64,000 nucleotides of DNA, from positions 23,781,512 to 23,845,511 of the forward strand of contig CM068313.1 in the NCBI GenBank assembly GCA_034766995.1. Direction: 5' to 3'. Positions 12,230-24,251 of the stretch are shown piece after piece. Source of the DNA: Acanthacorydalis orientalis. Lineage: Eukaryota; Arthropoda; Insecta; Megaloptera; Corydalidae. Under the pieces are notes generated by a model that ran no database searches, was not told the origin of the DNA, and saw nothing but the letters and a program-made list of their open reading frames with translations. How positions within the stretch are numbered: position 1 is the stretch's first letter; the number at the start of each line of letters is the position of its first letter. A program made the position numbers and the translations under genes.

Positions 12230-12650
12230 TCAATGGCATGTGGAAAGTTCGCAACGATCATGAAATCAATTATGGTCTGCACGCGATTTTTGTAAAATTC
12301 ATAAAATTTTCATTTATCGAAAATCATTAATGGCAGAATATAAGATAGATAAATGAGAAAGCACGTCCCCATAGACGTCAACTCGAGTGATGGAAACGTG
12401 TCCGAAAGAGGCCAAGTGAATGTTTGCTATCATCATCAGTTTTATATCCATCGACTAGTAACGCTTTAAACAGGATTAATGTGTAGGCTATAAACAGTCC
12501 CGTCGTTATTGTTTCTGCAAGGTTTTAGCACGTGCTCGATAAAACTTACAACATATGTAAACATTCAATATCGGTCGCGCACATTGTTCTTAAACCTATA
12601 CTAACGTAGCTGGAATAAATCGATCTTGTTTGTTTTCTTTTCTTTATAGC
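12230..12650. other. extended complex island with a strong 3' splice-site-like end
   Basis: About 400 bases of non-repetitive, GC-richer DNA. It holds a GGATTA homeodomain-type site (about 12474), a GCACGTGC E-box (about 12529), a GATA-rich stretch near 12345 and CGGTCGCGCAC near 12573. It ends with a pyrimidine tract and AG, TTTTCTTTTCTTTATAG, at 12634-12650. The plus frame after this acceptor stays open only through AT-rich sequence, so an exon is not established. The island could be an enhancer or an intron end. Confidence 0.33.
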
Positions 12651-12745
12651 GATTACCAATTGTGTTAAATTAAGATATATAACAAATAATATCTACGTTT
12701 TATGTCAGTGTAAAATGTTTTATGTTCTTACAATATTTATATACT

Positions 12746-12747
<2 letters not shown>

Positions 12748-12786
<39 letters not shown>

Positions 12787-12860
12787 ATATATATACACAT
12801 ATGTATATATATATATATATATATATACATACACACACACACACATACATATATATATAT

Positions 12861-12905
<45 letters not shown>
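12748..12905. repeat. (TA)n/(CA)n compound array on the 5' side of the RTE copy
   Basis: Alternating TA runs and ACACACAC blocks for about 158 bases, ending where RTE homology begins. Confidence 0.96.
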
Positions 12906-12907
<2 letters not shown>

Positions 12908-12908
<1 letters not shown>

Positions 12909-13555
12909 GTACTGTTCAATGCGTTTGTATGTCCGAAGAAAATTGAAATAAAAGGAACGGGAATAGAAGAAGTCACGAAATATGTTTATCTAGGCCAGCT
13001 TATCAACAGAGATGGATCATTCACGGAAGAAGTAAATAGGAGAATAAAAATGGGATGGAGCTCTTTCGGACGAAACGCCTCAATATTTAAATCAACAATC
13101 CCACTCTGTTTAAAGAAAAAAGTATTCGATCAGTGTATACAACCGGTCCTTACCTACGGCAGCGAAACATGGGTGCTTAACGCCAAAATAGTTCAAAGAC
13201 TCCAAACAACACAACGAAGTATGGAAAGATGCATGTTGGGAATAACAAGAAGAGATAGAAAGAGAATAGAATGGATACGAAAACAAACAGGAGTCACAGA
13301 TATAATAAGAAGAGTAAAGAGTCTGAAATGGAAATGGGCGGGACATGTCGCAAGAAGAGAAGACAACCGATGGACAAGAGAAATTATTGACTGGGAACCA
13401 AGGAGTATGAAAAGACCGAGAAAGAGACCAATGAACAGATGGGATAAGGATATTAAAAACTTTATTGGAAAACTGTGGAAAAGAGAGGCACTGAATCGAA
13501 CAAAATGGAAAATCATGGAAAGGCCTTTATCCAGCAGTGGATTGACAGGGGCTGA
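12908..13555 (+). pseudogene. RTE reverse transcriptase C-terminal fragment
   Basis: Open for about 200 codons in the frame of 12918. Motifs in order: TKYVYLGQLINRDGSFTEEV, MGWSSFGR, KKKVFDQCIQPVLTYGSETW (near 13118-13173), QRSMERCMLGITRRDRKR, LKWKWAGHVARREDNRWT (near 13324-13376), then KRPMNRWDKDI. These are the region after the YxDD motif in RTE and related LINE proteins; the catalytic core and endonuclease are missing. Near 13515-13523 one base has been lost: after it the family ending AFIQQWIDRG and its TGA (13553-13555) are read in the +1 frame, while the original frame runs on into the microsatellite. It cannot act alone. The family name rests on motif recognition. Confidence 0.86.
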
Positions 13556-13571
13556 AGATGATGATGATGAT
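12908..13571 (+). mobile_element. 5'-truncated RTE-type LINE with (GAT)n tail
   Basis: A non-LTR retrotransposon fragment holding only the 3' end of the reverse-transcriptase ORF and the tail. The left end is the usual 5' truncation of target-primed reverse transcription; the right end is GCTGAA followed by five GAT units (13557-13571), typical of RTE 3' ends. Both flanks are TA/CA microsatellite, so a target duplication cannot be read. The long surviving frame marks it as the youngest transposon copy in the window. Confidence 0.88.
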
Positions 13572-13588
13572 ATATATACACACATACA

Positions 13589-13642
<54 letters not shown>
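13572..13642. repeat. (TA)n array on the 3' side of the RTE copy
   Basis: Begins directly after the (GAT)n tail, with short ACACACATACATG interruptions. Confidence 0.96.
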
Positions 13643-13646
<4 letters not shown>

Positions 13647-14605
13647 CATATAATGTGTATGTTGACCCAGATTTTGAAAATTAAATTTTACTTAATATTA
13701 TCTCCATCTATATGACGTAAAATATTATAAACTATTTTCTTTAATTATAAACATACAATATTTTATCACCGACAAAATGCAAAAATGTATAAAAAATAAA
13801 TAAAAGTAGACTATATTTTAGGGAATAACGAAAAAAATACATTCATAATGAGATTTAACAGATAGACAATCATTATTATCTATATATTGATCAATCATAA
13901 TTTAAGATGTGTATTTTTTTAAAATTATTTACTTCAACTTTTCAAGTATTGAAAAGTATTCTATATAAAAATAAAAAAAAATATAATTTCTATATACTAT
14001 AATGTAGTACAAGATTGGTTAATGTAGTACAACTTCACAGAACAATTATAATATATTAAAAATTTCTGTTTATGTTAACAGAACTTATCAATTTTTTTTT
14101 AATTTTTAACCGGAATATATGTTATATAATTTATGTATTGAATGCCGTTATATGGATGTTGTCATTGTATGGATATTGTAATTAATGTAAATGTTATTAT
14201 TTACTTTTATTTATATTAAAAAGAGTTTCCTGTAAAATATCACTAAGGAAAATTTTTAAACTTTATGAAAAAAAGGCTTAATTACGACTGAATAAACTAC
14301 GATTTAATAGACAATATGTTAAATAAGTTTTTTTAAAGTAGTCCTTCAAAAGTACAATAATTTTATAACAAAAAATAGTTCAATTTACAACAAAAAGATT
14401 ATTATTATGTATAATCTTATTATTTTAAGAGGAGTACGTGCCTAACAATCATCTTCCTGTCAGTACTTCCCTGTTTTCTACTTTCAATAGGAGGACACAA
14501 GATAGGATGTATGACACTTCAGTCTCTTCAACCACTTATTATGTAGTTGATCGATATCTAAAACGCACGGCTTGCATATTTTTACTTAAGCTTATGCATA
14601 CACAT

Positions 14606-14608
<3 letters not shown>

Positions 14609-14674
<66 letters not shown>
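14609..14674. repeat. (TA)n microsatellite
   Basis: About 33 uninterrupted units. Confidence 0.96.
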
Positions 14675-14678
<4 letters not shown>

Positions 14679-15407
14679 TTCTTTCTTTACTCCTCTGCAA
14701 ATATATTAGTAACTAATAAAAAGACAAGAAAAAAGTTCTATTCATGTAAATACATTGCATTTAATGAAATATTCATTACATTCTATATTATGTTTAGAAT
14801 CTGTAAATTAATACACAAGAAGAGTTAATACAACTTCATCGAACATCACAGGACGATCATACTTTTACTGTTAATGAACACCCTTCCGCATCGTAATAGA
14901 TTAAGGTGTATTATTAAAGATTTCTAATGTGAATCAAAAGTGATGAAGGTTAGACCTTTATGGTTGGTTAGATAAGTATGGTATTACTGGGTTCGATAGT
15001 AACAAGCTGACCTTCGTTACTTTATAGTTATTTATAAAACTTCCTTTTTTAGATTAATTGGTATTATATTCGATTTTCCGTTTTAAATATGTTATTATAA
15101 ATGAAGATTTGTTATGTTGTACGTAGGTAGTGCAAAATATTCTAAGCGTAGATAGAAAAGAATGCAAATAAAAAAACAAGATTTTACTACTTTTCTATTA
15201 AATCATCTTTAACTTCTATACATTTTTTACATCGCTTAATTAGCAATTATATACCCTTATAAAAAAAATCTTCCGTTTTCGTGTTAAAGTGGCCAGTTAT
15301 CGCATGTTAAGCCGAGAATATTTGGCGCTATCTAGGTACATTAGGTTTCTACCGGGTGAAATAACATCAAAAATAAACTAATAAACACGTAACGCGTCTT
15401 TAATAAA

Positions 15408-15449
<42 letters not shown>

Positions 15450-16423
15450 AAAAATGCTCTGGTTGATGATACAAATAGCACAAGTGACATCGTTACAAAC
15501 GTCACAGAGGCGAGCTGTATTTTGTGCAACATAGAAATATGCTTGTCATTGGCAAAGTATGGCTTCGTATATTTCTATTAATAAATGAAAAATGTAATAA
15601 ATAATATTTTGAACAATGAAAATGTTATTAAATAACAGTTAAAAATAAGAGTTTTGTACACTTTATAGAACTGTAACCTAAAATTGTTGTAATAATTTAA
15701 AAAAGTGACGTATAACTAATCTCATATACTTGATGTCATTATTATAATACACTAAGTACAACTACATATTTTATACACTAACAATAAGTTTAACTTGTGA
15801 AACATATTTAAATTTTAACTCTTGTTAGATTGCAATCATAAATTGAACTATAACGTAATAATATTTTTTTTGTTAATATATCCATTTTATTATAATTAAA
15901 TTGACATTTATTTCCGAAAGTATTACAGTAATTATATAATTTACAGATCTAAGCTTCTAATTGTATACTGATATTGAAAATACTATTAAAATATAATAAT
16001 GATATTATTTTTTTTTGGAGTTTATTCCAGTTTAATATGATGGACTGTTTATAATGTTTACTTTTCAATCTAGTTTTGTTAAAAGATTATCGAATTGATG
16101 TTAATTAGTTGTATTTAATTTGAATGAAAAATACACGCTACTGAATTGTTTATCATTGAACCATATCGCTGTATATATTTGGTGAGTCAGTAGCGCGGGA
16201 CAAATCGTTTATTTGCATGCAGTTAAAATATCTACGGTATGGCCTTTGTTATTTTTCCTATTTGTTATTCTATATTAACAAATATAAAAGAAATATTTTC
16301 ATATTTGAAGATTTATAGCAATCTATACGATAAGTGTGATAACCGATTTTGTTTCTTTTGAAATACTTTTAATTTTCAAATTTGTACAATAAAGCGAGTA
16401 TTTACAATACTTTATATACACAC

Positions 16424-16428
<5 letters not shown>

Positions 16429-16470
<42 letters not shown>
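16429..16470. repeat. (TA)n(TG)n microsatellite
   Basis: TA run followed by GTGTGTGTGTGTG. Confidence 0.95.
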
Positions 16471-16471
<1 letters not shown>

Positions 16472-16898
16472 ATGTGTTTGTTTATTTATATAGTATATTG
16501 AATCACCTTTATTAAAGCATACTTTCGTTTAAATTCTTGTAATACAGAAAAACAAACTTTATATGACAATACTACAAGACATAGAACAGTGCAGTATATC
16601 ATGTAAATAGGTTGATTTCACTACATGTAGAGCTTTGTCACGAAAGCTTTTAAAGTAATTAAGTTCTTTGTACATTCCAAATATATATGTGAAAAAATAT
16701 TATATAGTTAAAATTAATTTTTGTAATGTAAATGAGTGCTAATTAAACATTTTTTAAAGTAAATTATCAAATATAAAACTTGAAAATATTCGTATGTTCG
16801 TTTTATAAATATATACATTTTTTTAAAAATTATGTAGCAATATTTTATAATCTAACAATTAATTTTAATTTTTAATTTTATACTTAAACACTTAAAAG

Positions 16899-16901
<3 letters not shown>

Positions 16902-16949
<48 letters not shown>
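16902..16949. repeat. (TA)n left of the short MITE copy
   Basis: Uninterrupted TA run ending at TAGATAG. Confidence 0.96.
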
Positions 16950-16951
<2 letters not shown>

Positions 16952-17054
16952 TAGTATTAAATAATATAAGTATTAAAAAATATCGCAAAAATTAAAAAAA
17001 ATCATATTTTGGAATTTTTTTTAATACTTTCATGTGGAAGCATAAATTTCATCA

Positions 17055-17056
<2 letters not shown>
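16950..17056. mobile_element. short, internally deleted copy of the palindromic MITE
   Basis: The right part, TTTTAATACTTTCATGTGGA with GCATAAATTTCATCACC, matches the right arm of the copies at 50.0, 53.1 and 60.7 kb. The left part holds only fragments (GTATTAAAAAATATCGCAAA). About half of the family length is missing. It sits between two TA tracts. Confidence 0.75.

Positions 17057-17098
<42 letters not shown>
17057..17098. repeat. (TA)n right of the short MITE copy
   Basis: About 20 TA units directly after the MITE end. Confidence 0.96.
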
Positions 17099-17101
<3 letters not shown>

Positions 17102-18181
17102 TCAGACTATTTTAATACTTTTTTTAGCTTTTTAAAACTGATTCAAATATTTCGAAGTAATTATAAATTTAAAATGTATGTATTACAAAAACCTCAAGTA
17201 AAGTTATTTGAATATTTCAACTGTATGTAATGATTTGGAGAAATCAAGTAAAGTAAGTAAAAGTGTTCAAAACCTACGCAGACGTCTTATAAAGAAATGC
17301 ATATAGTATATGCACTTGCACATAAACCCGCGTGTGTGCATGAATATATATATATGCCCTAGAAAAAAAAACCTTTGTGCATTTATTTACAGACTTAAGA
17401 TTTACTACCACTATGGAATATGTCGATATGACTAAAAGCCACTTGTTATAGTGACTGGCATGTGCTGGACAACAAAATAGAAACGTTAAATCTATAAAAC
17501 TGTCAATAATCCGACAATAGTTTCCTTATAAGGTTATATAAATGTAAAAAAAATCTTCATAAGAATACTAGTGATTTTATAAGAAAAAAAATATATATGA
17601 GTACATATATATATATAATTTCCCAATAAAATTTTATTACTTTGAATTGTATTTGTTATTTGAACTATTCATTTTAACAGCCAGAATTTATAAAATCAAC
17701 CTATAAAAAAATCGATTAAAATATTGTAAAATTAACCTATTAAACGCTATTTTGTTCATTGTTTTTGAAACAAAAACTTTTATGCATCAACAAAAAACAT
17801 TTTTTGGTTCGTGGTATGTTTTTTAATTTAATATTCTTTAAATATATTTGAAACGAAATTTACAGAAATTATACAAGTTAAAATAATACAATATTATTTT
17901 CATTAGATATTAATTCAAACATTTCGATTAATCATGTAAAACACTACATTTAGGATATAGATATTTTTCAGAATTATAGTTTTCTCGAGTTGAAGCCAAA
18001 AGACACATCAGATTTGTAAATTAAAACTTCTGTATTAAAAATATAACTCTTACAGAAATATGTTGACCGTATGTTGTACTTATATATTTAAGACACCTAA
18101 TAAAATTGTATAAATAAAGAAGTAAAATTCGAAATGTTCAGTTTCAAGTTACAGTATTTATAAATGGTTTACTGTATGGAA

Positions 18182-18182
<1 letters not shown>
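17099..18182. other. AT-rich non-coding stretch
   Basis: No gene seen; only short TA runs (17345-17356, 17606-17619). Confidence 0.6.

Positions 18183-18246
<64 letters not shown>
18183..18246. repeat. (TA)n microsatellite in the putative intron below the 18.4 kb exon
   Basis: About 32 units; it supplies the IYIYIY tail of the overlapping minus-strand frame, which is therefore not protein. Confidence 0.96.
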
Positions 18247-18249
<3 letters not shown>

Positions 18250-18312
18250 GCCATCATAAAAATTAGTACTCTTAGCTGAAAGGATAACATAAATGAAGTT
18301 TTGATAACATAC

Positions 18313-18462
18313 CACTTTATCGTCAACAAAAGGCCTGTTGTGTCTTATAGACGATCCAAATCCACTGGCAACGAACCACAATACAAGAAAAGCGGCACAC
18401 CATTTGTTACACTTGCCGAACTGACATTTCACTACATCACATTGTTTCCGAACACGTGACAT
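18313..18462 (-). CDS. candidate first coding exon, signal-peptide or signal-anchor N-terminus
   Basis: I do not recognise the protein. On the minus strand an ATG at 18462-18460 (A at position -3, favourable context) opens a 50-codon segment. Residues 1-21 are basic and Cys-bearing (MSRVRKQCDVVKCQFGKCNK), residues 22-33 are a hydrophobic core (CAAFLVLWFVAS), and residues 34-50 are polar (GFGSSIRHNRPFVDDKV). That is the layout of a secreted or membrane-anchored protein. The segment ends in phase 0 at G|GTATGT (donor at 18312-18307); beyond the donor the frame runs into ordinary intron-like DNA and a TA repeat. Base composition is clearly richer in G and C than its neighbours. The frame opens slightly earlier with GTG, but ATG is the sensible start. 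The rest of the gene would lie at lower coordinates and I cannot find it. It could still be a chance frame. Confidence 0.42.
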
Positions 18463-19559
18463 TGTCACTTATTTATAAAAAGCAGTAATAATTAAAATTT
18501 AAATCAATATTATATTTTTTAATCTTAAAAGTATTTTTAGAGTGCATTAGATGATGATTTATGTTCTGTTCGATATTTAAATATGTTTAATTTTGTAGTT
18601 ATATATTTAAAATGTTTTTTTCTATTAAAAAACAGAAAAATATGGTTTAAAATTTATATAAATGTTAAATACATAAAAATATTTGTATTTCAATTGAATT
18701 ATTATTTGTTTAATTTACACTGAATATCTTTTATAGTTATCAACCAATTTTATAAATATACACAAACATGTATGTATACACATGTGTGTAAATATATTTA
18801 AACTATAGTGGAAATGAAGAATGAATTTCTATTGCACGTCAGTTATCACTTGTTGGTTTTAAAAAAGATAGTGAGAATAATAAATCCGTCGATTCGTTTT
18901 AAATTTTTTAAAGCAAGTATAAACATAATGCGTTAATCACTTGCTTCCTTTTGTGACGTCAAAATATCATTCTGAATTGAAATTATAAGAAATTTAAATG
19001 TTATCACTTTCTTAACGTTATTGGGAAAAATACTCAGTTTTGAATGCATTTATATTCAATATTTCACTAAATGTGCGTCTGTAAAAAATAAAAATAAACT
19101 GTATGCTGCTTCAACAACAAATGGTAAAATAAGAGACTTTTTATCGAATTATAGTTTATCGAATGAAGTAAAAAATGATATTAAGGAGTCCGTTAATGTA
19201 TAAACATGAAGATATTAACAAACAAAGATAAATTATTTTATACTGAAACCAGTTCACTGCACTTACATTAAACACATGTTTTCTTATTCACTCTTGATAT
19301 TCGTATTCATTCTGTAACACACATTTGTTATTGTTTGTTTACTGTTACTATAGCAACTGATATTTAACGAGTAAGTAACATTTTTTTTATTAATAGCAAC
19401 GAGGTGAGATATTTTCTTTTACATAACATCTCTTTACTCATCAAGTACATTTTTTAAATGCTGACTTGTTAATTTCTGAATAATATGTTATTTCTGTCAT
19501 AGAAATTTTTAACACTATTTTGTGCTTTTATAGTATTGAAACACGTGATTGTTGATTAT
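18463..19559. other. AT-rich non-coding stretch
   Basis: No supported gene. The plus frame 19021-19203 has no recognisable domain and no exon signals. If the 18.4 kb exon is real, this would be its 5' flank or first intron. Confidence 0.5.
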
Positions 19560-19830
19560 ATGAAAGACATTTATAACGGTGCACATTGGTGGAATAGAGA
19601 GAAACGACCGTATGGATTTGTTCGCTGTTAAATCTCGATAGTGACTCGGACGGCATCTGCCGAACGAATGAAACGCTGTAACTTCAAGAGGGAAAATACT
19701 GGCAGTCGGTGAACTGCGAGCAGTTGTTCATTCGGATTCACACAGCTCCCCATCTTTAACACACGCACACAAAAAAAAAACAATGATTGTGTAGGAGTCA
19801 GTTGCAACTTTGTCATGTCGTATAAATTAG
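19560..19830. promoter_or_regulatory. GC-richer island, possible 5' exon or regulatory block
   Basis: A 270 bp block of complex sequence in AT-rich DNA. It includes CGGCAGATGCCG (19655-19666 as its complement, with an E-box), ACGCTGTAACTTCAAGAGG near 19672 and CACACGCACAC near 19760. It lies about 1.1 kb upstream (minus sense) of the 18.4 kb exon, where an untranslated exon or promoter would be expected. No initiator or donor decides the matter. Confidence 0.28.
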
Positions 19831-20068
19831 CTTTTTCTCAAACAATCAATTTGAATCAAAACTGAGATGAATACGTATTCCATTCTCGTGTTATTCAGAT
19901 TGGATATGATACATTCTTCAGATATGCTATTTATGAGAATGTAAATTCGAAATTATGAAAATTAGCTCCGGTAACCTATAAACTTAAATAGTATATTCAA
20001 ATATAGTTGGATGGTTTTTAATGAAATAAAAATTTATAGGAGTAAAATTAAATTACACGTTATTAGTA

Positions 20069-20510
20069 CTAGGTGTACAAGTTAATTCTGTGTCTTTTTT
20101 ATGGATAATGAATGTTTAAGAAAAAATGGAATAAATTTCAGTCCTCAAAATATCCCTCATTATTTTGTATAACTTTACTCCATTTATTTGACTAAGCTCT
20201 GTAACTGACTAAGCCTTTGTGGAAAAAAAGATGACTGCTTTGATGAAGTCGCAATGTATTTTCGAATCTCTTCCACTGTTTTAGCATTTTGTGCATGTTT
20301 TATACGTCACAACGCTTTCCCACAAAGCCGAACAAATCTTTCTAGTGGCTTTGGCAGCATTTTTTTCATCTGGGATACAAAAAGTATGCAATGCCTAATA
20401 TGATGCGTTTCAGACCCCATCGTGTTTTCACTACTGTTTTGTGGGATTATGTCAACTGTTTGGCCAAGATAAATATTGTTCGTAAATGTTAAGATTGGCA
20501 TTTCAAAAAT
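20069..20510 (-). mobile_element. decayed mariner-like element, 3' half
   Basis: Plus-strand CTAGGTGTACAAGTTAATTC at 20069-20088, preceded by TA, resembles the AGGTGTACAAG ends of Mos1-type mariners. Reading inward on the minus strand gives the end of a mariner transposase: FFHKGLVS, then NKWSKVIQNNEGYFED and a stop at 20140-20138, preceded by KTVEEIRKYIATSSKQ. Frameshifts separate the pieces. The part upstream (to about 20510) holds a 64-codon frame with no clear motif. I found no opposite terminus, so the 5' half is missing or unrecognisable. Confidence 0.6.
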
Positions 20511-20884
20511 CCTAAAACGACGAGAAAATATATTATTTTAAAACATTGTTATGATTGATTTAATTAAAAGACATACTTAATTTTTACATCTAGTATTTAA
20601 AGCAATTATTTACAATTTAAATGGAATTTGTTATTTTGTATAATTTTCATAACGATTTAATTTCATTTAGTTAATTTTAAGAGCAATATCAATTAATAAT
20701 TAAATGCATATAAAGTCGTACTTAAATAAGTATAAAAATATAATTGTTAGCTAGTTCCAATATAAATGCCAGTATTGAAATTTCACAGAAATATACATTT
20801 ATGTTTTATCCATTTAACTGACGATAATCAGACACTAGCGACAAAACTTTATAAAAACGCTACAGATGTACAAAATGATAATCA

Positions 20885-20886
<2 letters not shown>

Positions 20887-20948
<62 letters not shown>
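20887..20948. repeat. (TA)n microsatellite
   Basis: About 30 units, uninterrupted. Confidence 0.96.
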
Positions 20949-20951
<3 letters not shown>

Positions 20952-21589
20952 GATTGTATTATTACAAGAGATTAATGTTATTTCGATTATGTTTATCAAG
21001 TAACTTTTCACACCCTCAGACCTGACATCATTTCGTTACTCTTTTTATCAAAACCATCTAGACACATTATTATTTCGTGCATTGTATGCGTATCTTATTT
21101 GTTTATTGGTGATTTACTGAATATATAAGTGTAAACATTCGGCTGTGTTTCATTCACTCGAATGCATACATTACATTGTGCGAATGAGGGAGTGGTCTTT
21201 GCTAGACATCGTCGGCTTATTGATAGAGTAAGCGTTACGTGGGACATATACACGCACATGACTTACATATATTTTCACACAAACATTAACACACTCCATA
21301 GGTGTTTACACACCCATATTCGTCACATATATTGAACAGAAAATATATAAATGCACAGATAAAACAATCATATTTAAATGTCTATTTACCTACATATATA
21401 TACATATTTATCATTTTACAAGTCATAATCATCATGTTCAGTTTTTGATGATCTATTGATGAATAAAAGTTTTTTCCAAAAATCTTCCCTGTTTATGTTT
21501 TTCATACAAATGTAGTACATTTTTTGATATTTGATGTTGTATTACTTTGTTTCTGAACCTTTTTGTGTTTATTTACACAAATACGCACA

Positions 21590-21590
21590 G

Positions 21591-21681
<91 letters not shown>

Positions 21682-21703
21682 AAGAGAGAGAGAGAGAGAG
21701 AAA
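21590..21703. repeat. compound (CA)(TA)(CA)(TA)(GA) array
   Basis: ACACACAC, TA run, ACACACACACACAC, TA run, then GAGAGAGAGAGAGAGAG. Confidence 0.96.
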
Positions 21704-21940
21704 TAAAGATAATCTTAACTGAAATATTTTTTTATAAAAAATAGAATATATTTGAATATTTCTTGATTTTGATCATCTTTAATGGTATTTAAATGATGGC
21801 TGTTGAGACATGTGAAAAGAAAACACGATACACATTTAAACATGGTTAATTTAATCATAAGTATACATAATTAATATTTGTAATTAAATAAAACTAAATT
21901 TATGAATAAGTAGTATTATTAAAAAAATATCCTTTACATC

Positions 21941-21943
<3 letters not shown>

Positions 21944-21982
<39 letters not shown>
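21944..21982. repeat. (TA)n microsatellite
   Basis: About 19 units. Confidence 0.95.
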
Positions 21983-21986
<4 letters not shown>

Positions 21987-22353
21987 TCTGAAGCTACTGA
22001 TTTTATATAGTATTCTAATGTACTTATGGTACTACAGTTACATTGAATTCATATACATCAGTATATTCTTTTAAGGTACTGGAATATTTCTTTAGTACGT
22101 ATGATTCATTACTGAAATTGAGGTCCACAACTGAAACAGCTGTACATAGGGTCATTAAAATGTAGTTTTTATAGAATTTTATTAATAATATCGTATTTTT
22201 TAAATCAATATATTATGAAAAAAATAAGCAAAACAGTGGAAGATTATTTATATCGGTGAAAAAGTTAATTTTATTATTTTATCTGAAGTTTCGATTTTCG
22301 TGTTTCTTGTATCGGAAGAAATATCTACAATGCTTATCTTCACTACAACAGTA

Positions 22354-22354
<1 letters not shown>

Positions 22355-22424
<70 letters not shown>
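22355..22424. repeat. (TA)n microsatellite
   Basis: About 35 units. Confidence 0.96.
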
Positions 22425-22428
<4 letters not shown>

Positions 22429-23390
22429 CAACTATATTATTATTTTTAGTATTTTAATTGATACATTCAACGGACAACGTAATATCGAGTAATGCTAAAC
22501 CAGACATGATTTAATTTGTTATTGATAAACTAAAATCATTATTAAATTTTACATTATTCAGAAGAACGGGATACTGACGGTAAGTCCAATTTAGGACTCA
22601 CTAATATGCGGTTCTAAATATATTTCAACATGTACATGACGTTTATTTTCATGACTAGTACAATTAATCAACAAATTGTTAGTTGCTGAGGTCTTCGTTC
22701 ACCAAGGTATATACCAATCAGGTTATTTCTTGAAAAGATGCTGAATCATTTTCTTTTAATAAATGATGAAAACATTTAGTATATCCACATATGTTTAAAT
22801 GAAAATAATGAATGCCGATGTAAATATTTAATCAAATCGATATAAAATATTGATTAAATAAAATTTGTATAACAATTCGAAAAGAAATGTTTCAATAAGA
22901 AAAATATCGAAAAAAGAATATATTTAATATGTGATTTCGAACAAATATTTTTCAACGCATATTAATTAATGAAGTATAAAAATAAACGGAAGCATTCACC
23001 GCTTATGATTAATATATTGTTAGATTAAAACTGGATCATTTTAAATAAAATATATTGTTCTAAATAACCATAAAAATATGAATTTAAATTAAATGAAATT
23101 TGTGACCGTCCAGAAATTAAACATGGACGAGAGAAAAGTACATTGACTATATTTTGGTATTTTCCAATGGTAATATTTTATTTATTTTTTTATACCATAT
23201 AAAAAATACTTTCTGGTTTTGTTGTTTTATACGTCGGGTTTTTTTTATATCATTTTAAATTCTTAGTAATTATCATAATTTGCTATCATTCTTCATTAAT
23301 GGCAATATCTACTTGCATATAGCTAACATTATATTTTAATTAAAATTTTTGTTATATCAATTTTCTGTAAAGGTTGTAATATTAATTTTG

Positions 23391-23392
<2 letters not shown>

Positions 23393-23464
<72 letters not shown>

Positions 23465-23467
23465 ATA

Positions 23468-23503
<36 letters not shown>
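23393..23503. repeat. long (TA)n microsatellite
   Basis: About 110 bases of TA with a GTGTATAATGT interruption near 23460. Confidence 0.97.
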
Positions 23504-23507
<4 letters not shown>

Positions 23508-24174
23508 GTAAACCCTGTTGAAAAGTATGCAGAATAAATTTACTTAAAATTAAAAACGTGCAGTACATTTCAAATTAGAACCGTGAGAAATATTAAGATA
23601 TCTTTTTACTATCACAGTAGTACACATACTTATTAATTTTATTGAAACTTACTTGTTTTTAAATAAATATTCTTCTTTTGTATCATGCTTGTTTTACTTA
23701 TTTATATATAGTATCATATTTTGTTACAATAAAAAAATATTTATTAAAGTACAATACATGCAATAAGTTGTTTATAGAACTTTTAAAAATAATGGTTACT
23801 AATACGTACTAAAAAATAACAATGATTCTTTTTGAGTACAGAATTTTCTTGGAAATCTTCAGAATGTATTATTGCCTTTGAAGGATAGCTAAAGATTTTA
23901 TATAGTTTTTGTCACTACAGACATTTTTCTTCTATATTATGGATCCTCGTCATTTGCAGTTGTCATAACATCATGTCTATATACAGACTCACCCGCTATG
24001 CAAAAAAGCGCGAGATGCTGTAATAAAGATATATTTATATGAGACCATGCCACATGGCTTGTTTAAATGATTTATATCAAATTTTTTCTTTGTCGAAGAT
24101 TCAATGTACTATTCTTTAATTTAATTTCTTAATGAAACCATTCATTTTTAAAGATAATATAAGTTAGTATTGAT

Positions 24175-24183
24175 ACACACACC

Positions 24184-24250
<67 letters not shown>

Positions 24251-24251
24251 T
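24175..24251. repeat. compound (CA)n(TA)n(GA)n microsatellite
   Basis: ACACACCCACACACACACAC, a short TA run, then a long GA run with AAAG breaks. Confidence 0.96.

Larger units (their letters stand above)
13643..16949. other. AT-rich non-coding stretch
   Basis: No gene supported. It contains TA tracts (14609-14674, 15413-15440, 16429-16456, 16902-16949) and moderately complex patches near 14890-15010 and 15290-15520, with no clear exon. Confidence 0.55.

Noticed and set aside
13193..13645. 150-codon minus-strand frame
   Set aside because: Shadow of the plus-strand RTE reverse-transcriptase fragment; the plus frame carries the recognisable motifs.
14985..15000. GGGTTCGATAG resembling a tRNA T-loop
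   Set aside because: No matching D-arm or acceptor pairing at the right distance.
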